The position numbers and the translations under genes were made by a program. 64,000 nucleotides of DNA from Triatoma infestans (taxonomy: Eukaryota > Arthropoda > Insecta > Hemiptera > Reduviidae): positions 30,575 to 94,574 of the forward strand of contig JAAEAF010004278.1 in the NCBI GenBank assembly GCA_011037195.1, in the 5' to 3' direction. A model generated the notes under the pieces. It had not been told where the DNA came from. It saw nothing but the letters and a program-made list of their open reading frames with translations, and searched no databases. Shown one piece after another: positions 32,520 to 44,834 of the stretch (positions are counted from its first letter, which is position 1; each line of letters starts with the position of its first letter).

Positions 32520-34345
32520 TTATTATTATTATTTGTCTGTGGGGAGGGAAACCCTACGCTATCCAGAGCTCACTGGGCCCTATAGCTACCCCAAGAAAAA
32601 CAACAACAAGCCAGGTCTATAACAGAAATCCAGACCAGGATGTAATTCATCTAAGATTCACCGCAGTCCGAATAAATCGGACAATAGCCTTAAGCGGAAA
32701 TAGCCTAAGCTCTTCCACAGACATCCTATTCCGACCAAAGGTCCTGAACCTAATTTCCTCACAACCCAAGCAATCAGTCATAAGATGGATGGGTGTTTCC
32801 TCCTCTGTCTCACTGACTCTACAAAATGGATCCGGCATGAGCCACATTATGTAGAGATTTCTTCTTAAACCACAATGTCCAGTAAGAGATCCAACCAGAT
32901 GCCTGACAGCGTTCCGTGAAAAACACAGCAACGTCTCACTAATGGCCTTGTCCGGGACCCCCGATGGGCATTTTGGACTGCCGAAAACCAACTGAGCTCA
33001 TCCATAACGATGAATGCTGTGAAGCTGTCCATGTCTGAAAGCCTGACAGACATTGCCGGAAGACACGCCGACAGCAGGCCGGGACCAATGAAAGGAAGAG
33101 AGGCGCCTAATTTGGCAAACCTATCCACCTGCTCATTTCCAAAAATTCCCATGTGCCTGGCACCCATACTAGAAGCACATCCTTTAGAGAAGAAAGCTCT
33201 TCCAGTCTTTTAGAACATTCTAACACCAACCTGGAAGTGAAGACACATGAACTCAGCGCCTTCAACGCAGCCTGGCTGTCCGAGCAGATACAAACACCTT
33301 TTAAGTTAGTGTTACGTACTCTCTCATCCAAAACACAACAAAGAATAGCATAAACCTCAGTCTGGAAGACCGTGGTCCATTCACCAAGAGATACTGTCAA
33401 ATGATCTCCGGTCTCAAAATAGACCATAGCTCCAGACCGCATCGCACCGGTTACCGCCAGACAATCCAAGCGTTGAATATCCTCAAGCAGCAGTCTAGCG
33501 GATCTTATCTCAATGCGACGCCACCACACCACAGCCGTATATAGCAACCTAGGTTTAATAACCATACTATAAATCCAAAATATCATCTTGGGAGTAATCC
33601 CCCAATTTTTACCTACGATTCTTCGACACTGACAAAAGGAAATAATTGACTTTTGATGCTGTGCATTAACATGTTCCGATCAATTTAATTTACTGTCAAG
33701 AACCACCTCAAGAAACTTCACTGATTTGCAGATCTGAACAGAAGTTCCTAATAACCTAGGAGGTTTTAATCCTACGATCTTCCTCCTATTAATAAATAAA
33801 ATCACCTGGGTCTTACTGGGACTAATTGAAAGACCCTTATCCTGAGTCCAATCGTATACCTTGTTTAGGGCACTTTGCATGAAGACTGAGATGGTAGACA
33901 TCGCCCCATCAATAAAATAACACCATCATCGGCATATGCTTGCACATAAAATCCCGATGAATTCATCCTAACCAAAAGGTCATCCATGACGACGCACCAC
34001 AACTTTGGTGAGAGACAACTACCTTGAGGACACCTTCTCCCCGCTCCCACAACCACAGTGCGCATACCCATAGAAGCCTGTATAACTCTACTCCTTAAAT
34101 AAATACCTATCCAGTTAATTAAAATTGGTTGTATACCTTTTCGACCTAGGGAATCTTGAAGAGCATCAAACGATACTCTGTCAAATGCCCCTTCAACATC
34201 AAAGAAGCACCCTAAAGCATATTCCTTTGTCTCTAGAACAGATTCTATCCTATCGACCAGACAATGCAAAGAGGTCTCTGTCGATTTTCCTATTGTATAA
34301 GCATGTTGGTTTGGATGGTGTGGATGATCCTTCAAAGCACCATCA
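32520..34345 (-). mobile_element. R1/LOA-like LINE with RNase H
   Basis: Minus strand: RT 34335-33865 with GCFFDVEGAFDRVSFDALQD, CPQGSCLSPKLWCVVMDDLL and QAYADDGVIL; post-RT 33901-33680; RNase H 33586-33107 with CICSDSQAALKAL and WVPGTWEFLEM; then a C-terminal CRVSETEEETPIHLMTDC motif near 32820. At least four frame changes; 5'-truncated. The 3' UTR (32640-32520) ends GGGTAGCTATAGGGCCC...GGATAGCGTAGGGTTT and (AAT)n, shared with the local SINEs. Confidence 0.8.
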
Positions 34346-36823
34346 GAAAAGAATCTCTTACTTCAGTTCACATAAGTATAATAAAAATTAACAAATTTAA
34401 AAAGGTTTTCAAATCGTCAGGCCTTAAAATTATAATAAGACATTTATACAGTGGCAATGGCCCCACGGGTTTTGAAGGAAAAAGTATTATTTGGCGTAAG
34501 AACGATTAGGGAGCTCTTTAGGGTAGGAGAGAAGTGAATATTGACATCGTTGAGTTTGAAATAAAAAAAAAAAAAAACATTAAAAAACATAAAATAATAT
34601 TATAAAATATTAATATATAGCAAAATAGATAGATAGATACATAATAATACACTCTTACATAATGATCTAAAATATTACAGTATATAAAGACAAACTCAAT
34701 GGCCGAGGCCGTCTGAGGAGTCTATTCTATTTTCAACCTAAATTAGCAAACACAAGAAAAAGCCTTCAAATTAATGTAAAATAACAACTTATCCTGTATA
34801 AAATAATAATTAAGTCCTCACTGTGGTCGATGTAGAAAATCAAATTAAAATTTAAAACAAATGCAAATTCCAAAAAACTCAAAAACCTTTTCAATAAAGT
34901 TGTAATTCTGGTTAACAGATTTTCTGCAGAATATTTTCTGTTAAACCAATAATATAAAGTTTGTACTTTAGTGCTTTTTAGTGAATCACAATATTGAATT
35001 TGTATTTATGTAATTTCTATACTTTTTATATTTATATTATTCCAACATTATCCCTCCCTATATTTTAATTATTAATAATTTTAAAGTTTTATTTTTTTTT
35101 TTATTTTGTTTGTTTTTGTTCATTTGTGAAGCCTTTATGTGCACTTTATCTATCTATTATCTGCACATTATGTATACAGATGTAAAAAGGAAAAAAAATG
35201 TCAGAACTGGTTGTCTTTTCCTAGAGTGTGCAGAATATTTGTTAAAAATACTGCTCAAATCTGTTATATTCAAACAGCAAATCTCTTCTTAGGACGGGTT
35301 ATATCCATGGAAGAAGTTGTGCCTTCCAAATAATAATAATAAGAGTTGGGATTAGCTCAGATGAAAGCTAGCTGGATTAGTGTCCAAAAAGTAGTTAACT
35401 CACCCATCTGCAATATCGTCGGGAAGTGAAGTTAATTATTTTGTTAGCGCCGCTAAGGCCAGAAACAAGAATTATTATGCCATCACACAAAGGAAATGTG
35501 ATGGTGCCTTTCTATATAGCAAGGAATAAAAGGTGGATAGGCCAACCTATCTTTGGACTAGATCATCCCTATGGAAGCTTCAAATTCTTCCTTCCCAATA
35601 AAAGTTCAATTCCTTCAGTTTCATCTGTACGAAGAGTGGTGATTCCCACTGCATTTAATGCTTCTACTTTATTCATTTCATATTGGTTTACATTATATAG
35701 ATCAGAACATTTGGTATGACTTCAACCATAAGGCTTACGCCGTTTGTTGATAAAATATAATAAATAAATAAATAATTTGTTGCAACTTGTCTGACCATTA
35801 AACTGGATGCTCGTATATCACCATATGGGAGGTAATTAGACATAGCATATATGAAAATTCTTTTGACTTCACTCCAAAGTATAAATTGACATACCTCAGA
35901 AGTTTCTGATTATCAAAAGTTTAGCAACAATTTTCAGAGGTTTATTTTCGGATATTTTATGAATTCTTTCTTTATTTAGTTCCAAAATTTTGCTTCGTAA
36001 ATGGTGTGAAATTCCCTTATCCGAAAATGATACTTCCATCTCCTTTAATTTTGAAATAGACCTTCAAGATTTGCTTTTTTAAAACCACTGTAGTTAAGCA
36101 AATACATTGCCGCTTCCGATGTTTCAATTAATATTTCCATTTGTTTGTAAATTATTAGCCGCCTTGTTGCATAGATAATGATCTAAATCTTAAAATATCT
36201 AAATGCTTTCATATCTGTTATTCGAAAAATAGAAATTCCAGTAACAAATAAATTATCAGACTCTAGTATCAGTAGATCTCATTAAAGTTCTCGGTATATA
36301 CTTCGTTATTTCATCATCATTTCGGCCCCATATTTTGAACCACAAAGTATGGTGTTAGGTTTTATCAGGTATACCAAATCATTCAATATTTCACATTTAA
36401 AGTTATTGTACATTGTATTAGTGTTGTCTCATTTTAGAATTTTAAATAGTAATACGGTCACTTGATTACAGATATTTAATTCATAATGTTGAAATTTTTA
36501 AGATACATTAACTGGTTTGTTAGAATATTCCAAATAATGTATAACAAGGATTGACACTCATGAATCCAGGCGTATAAAATCTGATCTAATTTATCTTCAT
36601 AAAATGCTGCATAATCTTATAAACTGCCCTAAAATTCTTGGAATAATTTATTTTAACATCCTTTCCCATAGTTTTGGAAAATTTCTATTTTTTTTTATTT
36701 ATCTTTTTTTGTACCAAAATTACATTTATAGTTCACTGATTAATAGAATTCTTAGAAATGATAACAGTCTTGGACTTTTTTCATGAGTATAAATTATGAT
36801 CAAACATATTACTTCATATCAGA
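34346..36823. other. Intergenic, mostly unrecognised
   Basis: Contains a degenerate tRNA-like SINE head near 35347-35385 (GGATTAGCTCAGATGAAAGC) and a plus-strand open frame 35426-35719 (97 aa) with no motif, treated as chance or repeat-derived. Confidence 0.4.
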
Positions 36824-36895
36824 GATATTTTCCGTGATAGCATGCTTCTTCTTCACGGAAAATATCTTTGATGCTTTCCAGCTCTGCGGAATCAA
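36824..36895. repeat. Fragment of the 3.4-kb foldback family
   Basis: Perfect 14-bp inverted repeat GATATTTTCCGTGA/TCACGGAAAATATC followed by CAGCTCTGCGGAATCAACCAC, matching the inverse of 3340-3390. Confidence 0.5.
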
Positions 36896-38349
36896 CCACA
36901 ATATTACTTAATACATCACGAGTTAACTATTTTATATAAATATATATATATATATGACGCAGTATTATGTTTACTACTTGTATGTATTATAGTTAAGCTT
37001 CTTAGCCTGCTTTAGAAATAAATAAATGGTAAGAAATAATTAATTAATAATGGTAGAAATAAATAATTAATGTAAGAACTTCGTCTTTGGCTTATTTAGG
37101 ACCATTCCGTTTTGCCCCATCTTCAGATACACTAGTCAGCGATTTTTTGTTTTCTTTCCCGCATTGACATTATGTGGCTTATAGGAAATCACTATTATTA
37201 TTATTATTATTAATTGTATTCAAAATACTTATCATTTCATCCCGCTGGCGGTACTCAGTCATGAGGCAGGCCTCCACTGTTCTCTTCCATTTAGTTACTG
37301 AATTTGTGTGTTTTTACTTCTTTTTTTTAAATAATTTTTGCCGCAAAATTTCATAATTATTAAATTATTATATATACATTTTCAATGGCAATCGAGTTGT
37401 ACTATTATCGATAGCCGACATGGCTTATATTGGCGGCATTACTATGCATGGAGTCTGAACTGTTGTAATATAATTTTTGTATGTAAACTTGTTTGGTTCC
37501 AAATATATGTTATATTAAATTCAAGTGATATTTTTATGTGAACAAACAAATAACATATATCTATATAATAATAATAATTTATATATATTTATTTCCTTGG
37601 TTTCTTTCTTTAATCGCAAAAAAAAGTTTCCCCAGTAAGTTCTATGTATGTATGTAAAACATGAAAAATGAAAATTAGAATAGTAAGCAAAAAGTTACTA
37701 AAACCGTTTTGCAACTGGAAAGGAACCTTACATAAAACTCATTTGGGTAACCTGATTAATAAAAATTTAAAGAAAAAATATATTTATATTTAGCAAACAA
37801 TATCATTCAATTAGCAATAATCGATCATATCAAGTAAGTTTAAATTATACTAACAGCAGTGATTGAAATTAACAATATTAAAACTAAATACCTTATTAAA
37901 GAATTCATTAGAGATCTAATTTCAATTCTTTCGATTCTATTTGGGAAAGCGCTAAACTGCTTCGTTCAATGCTTTACTCCTTGATCATTTTTTGTGACCA
38001 TATCAGCTACACAAGATCTGATAGATTTTTTAATATTGACCTGGATAAATAAGTTATACTATTAATACTTTCTCTATAATTTTAAAGATAGGGTTCTTTA
38101 ATTAAATACATTAAGAATGGGAATAATACAATCATTTGTTATGAAAGTGAAAGGAGTAAACTAATAGCATCTAGCATAGAATGCGAACTGCGGCAATAAC
38201 AAATCATGATTCAGGGTTTGTATTGTAACTAGAATTACTTCTAGCGCGTAAGCTTTGATTTTTCCTGCTCCCTAATCAATTCGAATAGTTTTCAGATATC
38301 TAGGTAGAAGGAAGCCGCACTAATAATATAAATTAAAAAAAGCTAATAA
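36896..38349. other. Intergenic
   Basis: AT-rich with short (TA)n and (ATT)n tracts; no gene recognised. Confidence 0.4.
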
Positions 38350-38529
38350 TTATGCTAGTGAGGCAGCCATGATACTTACACCAAGTGAATCACATTTCAA
38401 ACCATGTGCTGCAGTTTTATCTTCAAATGGTATATGACCGTTGATTATCTTGACCAATTGTGGATCTTCTAACATTTCGATGTGATCACTTGAATCAATT
38501 GTATTAATTATTGGAGGCATTCTACAGCA
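38350..38529 (-). CDS. Locus A TE last exon
   Basis: Phase 0. NTIDSSDHIEMLEDPQLVKI corresponds to the C-terminal VIEGDHRxLLE region with the catalytic His. Reads to TAA at 38350-38352; a GTAAGT at 38374-38379 could instead be a donor to an unseen last exon. Confidence 0.7.
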   Translation of the reverse strand, partial: CCRMPPIINTIDSSDHIEMLEDPQLVKIINGHIPFEDKTAAHGLKCDSLGVSIMAASLA

Positions 38530-38840
38530 CTGTAAAAATAATTTGAAGATTAATACTACAACAGACTTTGAGGATTAATGTACTTATATATAAATGCATT
38601 AAACATATAATACAATATAATACTAATATATATACATAGCGAATGTATGGAGAACAATCGCTTGACCGTCCACTATATTAATTTGGACACTTTTGGCGCT
38701 TAATTGGCAGAATTGATTGGCTTGATTAACATTGCATAAAACTGGAAAAAGTCGTATTGAACTGTTAGCATTTTTTCATGAAATAATAAGTGCGATAAGT
38801 GCTGTCAACAGCGGTAACTACAGTTAGTTGATATAAATAC

Positions 38841-39067
38841 CTGTTTAATACTGTCATCTTGTGTTGAGTACTTAGTGCGGAACACAATACATTTTCCATT
38901 AAACAGTTCATCACCAGTATTATATTTCATTGAGGACAGCAAGCAATTCCTTAAGATGTTATTGCTTTTCTAATCTTATGTCTATCGGCCTCTTCTTCAA
39001 TAGAACTTTGGTGGGCAAGGTCAAGCTTCTCATGCCAATTAGAAAGTAGTGATAATTTATGTCTAAT
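38841..39067 (-). pseudogene. Locus A TE exon 3 with one-base deficit
   Basis: Starts in phase 0 after TGTGCAG and reads SNWHEKLDLAHQSSIEEEAD and RHKIRKAITS, then TAA (38951-38953). One frame over, it continues RNCLLSSMKYNTGDELFNGK and CIVFRTK, matching the TE AARSFYYKL...Y.P...GNVMLLRAK block. 227 nt where 228 would keep frame. A splice at ATTAG/AAAAGC (38970) could bypass it but the acceptor is weak. Confidence 0.7.
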
Positions 39068-39084
39068 CTGCACAAATCAATATA

Positions 39085-40140
39085 AATACAATATTCTCAT
39101 AATGCTCGGACAGCACTGTTGGATTTCACTGGAATTTTTCTACCTACTATATCATTTAAAATTGAAGTTGGCTGAGGAGGATTGAAAAAAAAATTAGGAA
39201 TATCACTAATATCTGAGAAAAAAATTCGTGCTTCTATATAAGCACGACATGCTTGAGCCATTACCAAATTTAATTGATGAGCAAAGAATGGACAAAATAA
39301 GCAAGCGGATAGTCATTTTTAATAAGAGCTTGAACACCAGTATGCTGCCTACTCATGACATTTGCTCCGTCATAACTTCGGGAAACTAATTTAATTCTAT
39401 TACAGTTAATTAATTTATCTAATTCAGTTTTAATGCTATTGGCTAGTAAGTCGGCATTGTGACGTAAAGGATTACAAAAAGTCCAGAACCTTTCCAAGGC
39501 TGTTTATTATCAAGAACATAGCGAAATACTATTACTAACTGAAACTGGTTAGACATACAGGTTGTTTCATCCGCAATTATTGAAATGAAACTTTTCTTTC
39601 ATTATTTGAGTGCGACATACCAAGAGGGTTGCAATCTTGTACATCATTTTGAATTTCTTTCGAAGTCCCCTTAAAAACTGTTGCAATTTTTAAATGTTCT
39701 TTCATAGCTATGTCTAATTCTGCCGTAAAATTAATTAATCCCTTGAAAATTCCAGGATTATTTGAATTCTCATTTTCATCATGACCCCTTAAGCAAGTTC
39801 AAAAGCATCACAAAATTTAATACAATTAATAATTTGAGATAAAATGTAGCGATATTTCCTAACATTATCACTATGCTTACTATGTTTCGACGATAAGCAG
39901 TATCTGACTGAACTAAAATGTTTTGCTACCTAAAATTTCTAAATCCATTACTGAATTTGAGTGGGAAACTGAATGTTTTTTAATTTTTTGGGTTAAATGA
40001 GATAAATCGTTAATGCCAGTTTCTGTCCAAGTAATTTCTTTACTTTTACTCATTAATAAACATGGAAACAAAACCATTTATTTCTAATCTCACATCCACA
40101 AATCCAACTGTTTCTTTTGTATACATATCAACAGTACATT
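39085..40140 (-). mobile_element. hAT-like transposase relic
   Basis: Minus strand reads SKEITWTETGINDLSHLTQK (about 40050), KLVSRSYDGANVMSRQHTGV and QALIKNDYPLAYFVHSLLIN (39390-39270), then FFSDISDIPNF. This is the DUF4371/hAT type found in zinc finger MYM-type 'domesticated' and free transposases. Many stops. It ends next to the acceptor of TE exon 3, inside a locus A intron. Confidence 0.65.
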
Positions 40141-40702
40141 TTATGATAAAATCTTTACCTCTATTTTTGTAATTAGTATTAGATTAAGTTAGGACGCGAG
40201 GGACCGGCATTTTTAAATCCTAACTCTATCTTCGAAAGTTAAATTATTCGATTTTTTAATTAAATATGCAATACTATTAATTGCTAAGATTGTGACATGA
40301 TAAATTGAAAACAGAAGGAATTAAAAAATGTTTAACTTTATCTAATTTAAAAATAAAATATAGAAATATAACAATATCAAAATAGATGAAATATAATTAC
40401 TTAAAAAAATAAAGCAAATCGAATTCGAAAGCTTGATAAAAATATAAAAATTCACACTTTGGCACAGACCACATAGCATCACACAAAAATAACGAACATG
40501 AGTAACCGCCGTTACAGTGCAAATAACTTCGGGTAAGATCGGGTAAGTTCGTTCAACTACAACTAGCTAGTATTCAACGTTCAACGCGCTAGTTTCCCCC
40601 ACTCTTATTTTAAAAAAGATAATAAGAATATAAGAAACGTTGAAAATGTGGCTGGGTCCGCAATGCTGGTCAAATCCGTTTTTTATGAATATTTTTTATG
40701 CA

Positions 40703-40933
40703 GCATGCATATTGGTTTTGTTCCTGACCAGTTCGGATATTCATTCATCGTCAGAGCAAATACACTAAGTTCTTGTAGAGAGTTAACTTCAACGAAATGT
40801 TTCTGGACCTCACACGGAAGTGTGACTTTATAGAAACATTTCGTTGAAGTGAACTCTCTACACGAACTTGGTGAATTTGCTCTGACGATGGATGAATATC
40901 CGAACCGGTCAGGAACAAAACCAATATGCATGC
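40703..40933. repeat. Foldback repeat with degenerate hammerhead motifs
   Basis: Arms 40703-40804 and 40832-40933, spacer containing TCACACGGAAGTGTGA (40810-40825). Each arm has CTGACGAT-GGAT/GAAT-ATCC-GAA, but the A before stem III is missing (GAACCGGTC and GAACTGGTC). Confidence 0.7.
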
Positions 40934-40994
40934 TACGACGGATAAAATACCGAATATAAGAAATATATACACATTTCTCTATACTAACACATAG

Positions 40995-41001
<7 letters not shown>

Positions 41002-41032
<31 letters not shown>
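41002..41032. repeat. (TA)n microsatellite
   Basis: About 31 bp of alternating TA. Confidence 0.9.
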
Positions 41033-41033
<1 letters not shown>

Positions 41034-41039
41034 GATTAT

Positions 41040-42650
41040 ACATACGTCATTTTATAGATCTCCTCGTATGTATATGTATTATACATACAATTCACTACAG
41101 TGCATTTTTCATTATACAAACATATTAAAGTGAGCTCCTATACTGAGATACGTTCCTATTATTTTAGGTCTAATTCTCGGATTTGACAACAAATTAATAT
41201 TTTTTTTCACATCCATCCATCATCATACATGGATTTATTTGATTTGATACTAATGTTTTCACTAATATAAAAATGAAAATATTTTTTTGAAATTGAAATA
41301 TAATACAAATAAAAAAATATGAACATTTGTTACATTTTTATTTAATTTTATTTTTATTTTTTTTTTCGAATAGCTGGGGGATTCAGTCGCGCAATCGCGA
41401 ATACCAATAGCCGCCACTATCATACACACATTAAAGTCACTTTCATATCAGTGCAAGTTGTGTGAAAGTCGCCTTCTTAGATTACGTCAGGTACTCTGAC
41501 TGAGAGCCCGGGCTATCCCTAATAAAACAGGGCTGATGTGAGAATGAACCAGGATGATTAACAGATATTAATTTTCATTAAAATCTAATCTGGATTTAAT
41601 TTGAATCCTATTATTACTGTTAATTTGGACAGTCTGAGCTTTAGAAACACAATTTTTACAAAATTAATTAACAAAACTTTTTCAGGTATAAATTGTTTCT
41701 TTTTTTCGCAAGGAAAACATGCATTTATTATTATTTAAATAATTTTTTAGTATATAATGAGAAGAACAAAGTATAATTCGTTGCTATCGATAGAATGGAT
41801 TGCATTGATGTAATGAAGGATGGTAGTTCGTCATGACACGGATCACCACTACAACTGACAATCGGTGACACACAATCACTGACAATCGGTCAGAAATTTA
41901 TAAACAGAAGTGAAGTGGACTTAACTGAATATTTTTTTCAGTTTCAATCAATTTTCTTAATAATGGCTCCAACGATTTTCTTTTAACTCCGTATCCTATT
42001 TAGTCATAGAAGTGCCGATCAGTATTGCTTCAAACATTTTTCCAGAAAAAAATAATTTTTGAGGATGCTGGGGAACTGTACCTCTACAGTGCCACTTAAA
42101 TATAATGTTCAATACTACCTAATGTATAATATTTACATTTACAATAATGTATTGAATTTTAAATTTGAAGAAAATCGATTAACCAGAAATGCATTTTATA
42201 TAGGAGCCTGTAGAATAGGTTGCTGAAAGTTATTGACGTTTCTCGAAAACGGCTCTCAAGATTTTCAATAAACTTGGAATAATGAGCAAGGAATAATACA
42301 AACTATTACTTTATTTGAATATTTTTTTTTCTGAAACAATTGATTATTGGAGAGTTCTTTATAACGTTAGATTTCAGTGTTACACGGGTATGATGAAAGC
42401 GCTGTCTTCAGGTATGCAATGTAATAATGTTCTGTATGCAACGATATTCCTATCTCTACTAAATTTTGTTAAGGCAACTTGTGTGCGAATTACTAGACAA
42501 AAAAATTGTCGCTTATAAGATTATATTAACTGCAATATGAGAATGTCGTGTGAGCATTTCACACCAGATTTTTTGTCCAAAGAAAATTAACAATTTATTT
42601 ATTAACAGTTATCTTTGTAAATGAAATATTTAAAACCAAAAATAAATTTC
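41040..42650. other. Intron of locus A, nothing recognised
   Basis: No coding exon or known element could be supported. A 61-bp GC-richer stretch near 41480-41540 is unexplained. Confidence 0.35.
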
Positions 42651-42656
42651 ACTTAC

Positions 42657-42875
42657 ATTGTATGGTAGGTTCAAATATTTATAAATAAGACTATCATCGC
42701 CCATCTGAAGCACTATTGAAGCCCAACTTCGTATAGAATTTGGAGAACTGTTCAGTAATATAAGCAGCACTAGTTTACCACTATTTTCTAAATATTTTGC
42801 TAAATTTAATGCAACAGCACCGCCCCATTCATTAGCTATTATGGTGAATACATTCAACTTGAATCGTTTCATATC
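42657..42875 (-). CDS. Locus A TE exon 2: nucleophile elbow altered
   Basis: 219 nt, phase 0. FTIIANEWGGAVALNLAKYL matches IAGYSxGACVAFEM with Ser replaced by Glu; LLILLNSSPNSIRSW matches LFLLDGSPxYV with Asp replaced by Asn. Confidence 0.8.
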
Positions 42876-43014
42876 CTGAAGATAAACAAAGATAGTTTAT
42901 TAAGAAATGATAGAAAAGAAGAAAAATACAATTGTATAATGGAATTGTTATGTGCCAGTCAGGGTGATTTTAATTTAAATAGAAAAAATAATTTTATTTA
43001 AAACATATACTTAC

Positions 43015-43295
43015 TTCAAATAAATCTTTTGCAATCACATCTATATCGTCAACATCATGTGGTAATCTCGCCTCAAATGTTGGATATTGCAATCTTGAAG
43101 TTAATTTATCCATTTCATTTGGCTTCAAACTGGGAATTACAAATATTGGATCTACTTCTTTATTATATTTATGTGGTGCACACATTGTCATTGTTTCAAT
43201 GAAACAGGCTTTAGGTACTGATTTCTTGTATAATGACAATAATTCTGTGATATCATCAGGAAGTCTCCTCTGGCAGGCAGCAAGATTATTGCATT
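43015..43295 (-). CDS. Locus A TE exon 1
   Basis: 281 nt, phase 1 in, phase 0 out. DPIFVIPSLKPNEMDKLTSR then LQYPTFEARLPHDVDD resembles the TE start (VFFVHPIEG...L...L..PTYGLQ), but the HPIEG motif is replaced by IPSLKP. Confidence 0.75.
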
Positions 43296-43520
43296 CTATA
43301 ATTAGCATTAATATGTTGCTTTAAATTTTGTTTATGGAAGACGATTGTTGATGGGAAATGAGTTGATGAGAATTAAATATTTTAATAGAAAACCTAAACA
43401 CATGAAAGCAGTAGTAAAAGACTAAAACACACCGAACAGATCATTCCATAAAGCTTACACGTTAGTGAAAGAATTTTAGGACATTTGAACTAATAAAAAG
43501 GCAATTTCATCACTAAAAGT

Positions 43521-43684
43521 TTAATTCTTAAAGGAACCGTGAACGAGTACTTTTGGACTTCGGGTAACAGTTATTTGGAATCCGTTCCGATCCAGGAGCT
43601 GATTGGAAACCAATAAAACTGACTGTGAACCCGTTTTGCCTATCGCTATTACCCATATACAGCCATGTTTTTTTATCCCTATTA
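43521..43684 (-). pseudogene. Possible KR-like fragment
   Basis: After an AG acceptor the minus strand reads CIWVIAIGKTGSQSVLLVSN then LLDRNGFQITVTRSPKV and soon a stop. Spacing resembles the KR nucleotide-binding segment (YxIxGGxGGxGxxxxxWLxxRG..xVxTSR) of FASN, but the glycines are poorly kept. It lies where a KR relic of locus A would be expected. Weak. Confidence 0.3.
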
Positions 43685-44034
43685 GAATTAAGTACACCAA
43701 CAACCATTAGAGGTAATCACAGTGCAGTAAGACTATTTTCCATTAGATAGTCAATTGACTGAAAACCTTATCATCAGGCTAAATAAGTAGTGAATTAAAA
43801 ATGTAAAAATTGTGCGTCTTCGATTAAAATCGCTTCCTTAGTTAGGTATAAATAGACGTTTCGTTCATATTTCTGTTTATATTAATATGTGTATATATGT
43901 CTGTGTGTTTGTGCAGTATGTTTGCAATGTTTAAAGAAAATAGATAATAAAAAAACTTTGAACATTCTGCGATTTTTAGTTTTTTGAGTTCTGCTATTGT
44001 CATACCTGAACTTATATATAAAAAATATATTTAC

Positions 44035-44211
44035 CCGTAAGATTTAAGAAATATGATATCCGATTCGCCTGCATCGCTTTGCTCTGTCCAAGTATTCCTC
44101 TGAATCTTCCTTGAAGCTTGGTACCAAGTAAAAAATGCAATTCTGTTTCACTGGTTGGAGTGGCTATTATAACTGCTGTTTTGGTATCATTTAATGTAAA
44201 TGGGTTGATAC
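44035..44211 (-). CDS. Locus A exon 3: KS
   Basis: As gene B exon 3 with V/I, F/L and Y/F changes. Intact donor, followed about 740 bp later by TE exons instead of the KS active-site exon. Confidence 0.85.
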
Positions 44212-44681
44212 CTATAAATTAATAATACCTAATTTATCATTTCTACGGAGATATTTGATAATTTTTTTAGAACTATATAATATGAAATTTAACACTAAGA
44301 TTATTTTAGATAACAACCAAGAATCTAGATATTGTTCTGATTTACTTTCTGGTCCTTTAGATATTTTTGATAATTTTTCATATTCAGTATTTTCACAATT
44401 TTTTTTCTATCCCGAAGAAGACGTTAAATTTGTTTGAAATGTTGGCGTATTCTATGAAAGTCTTAGGAGCTACCAAAGCTTACTGTCCGGCGTAAGGAAA
44501 TATTGTCCTGCCCGGAGGTTGGCAGTGCACTGAGAAGGATATGGGTCCAGAAGGGCTTTGGATAGCATAGAACTTTGCTTGTCCATACACAGACAGACTT
44601 TAAAAAAAAAAACTTCTTATTACATCAGTAAAAGAAAGTGAAAATTAAGTATGAAAGAAGTAACATTTTATTTGAATTTAC

Positions 44682-44834
44682 CTGCATCACAGATTGCATC
44701 AAATGAGTACTTTAAGGTTTGTGTACATAGAGGATCCATTGCTTCGAACAATTTGTAATGAAGACCAAAATATGTGCAGTCCAATTTATGAGAATTGTTA
44801 CATTTTCCGACAATATGAGGTACCTCCACTACTT
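44682..44834 (-). CDS. Locus A exon 2: KS
   Basis: Same protein as gene B exon 2, with conserved splice sites. Confidence 0.85.

Noticed and set aside
35426..35719. 97-aa plus-strand open frame
   Set aside because: No recognisable domain, isolated, no splice or homology support.
40648..40931. Overlapping frames giving the same peptide on both strands
   Set aside because: Product of the foldback repeat, not a gene.
42315..42540. Candidate extra TE exon on the minus strand
   Set aside because: A short open stretch exists but no convincing similarity or donor; the TE block is already covered by the 38841-39067 exon.
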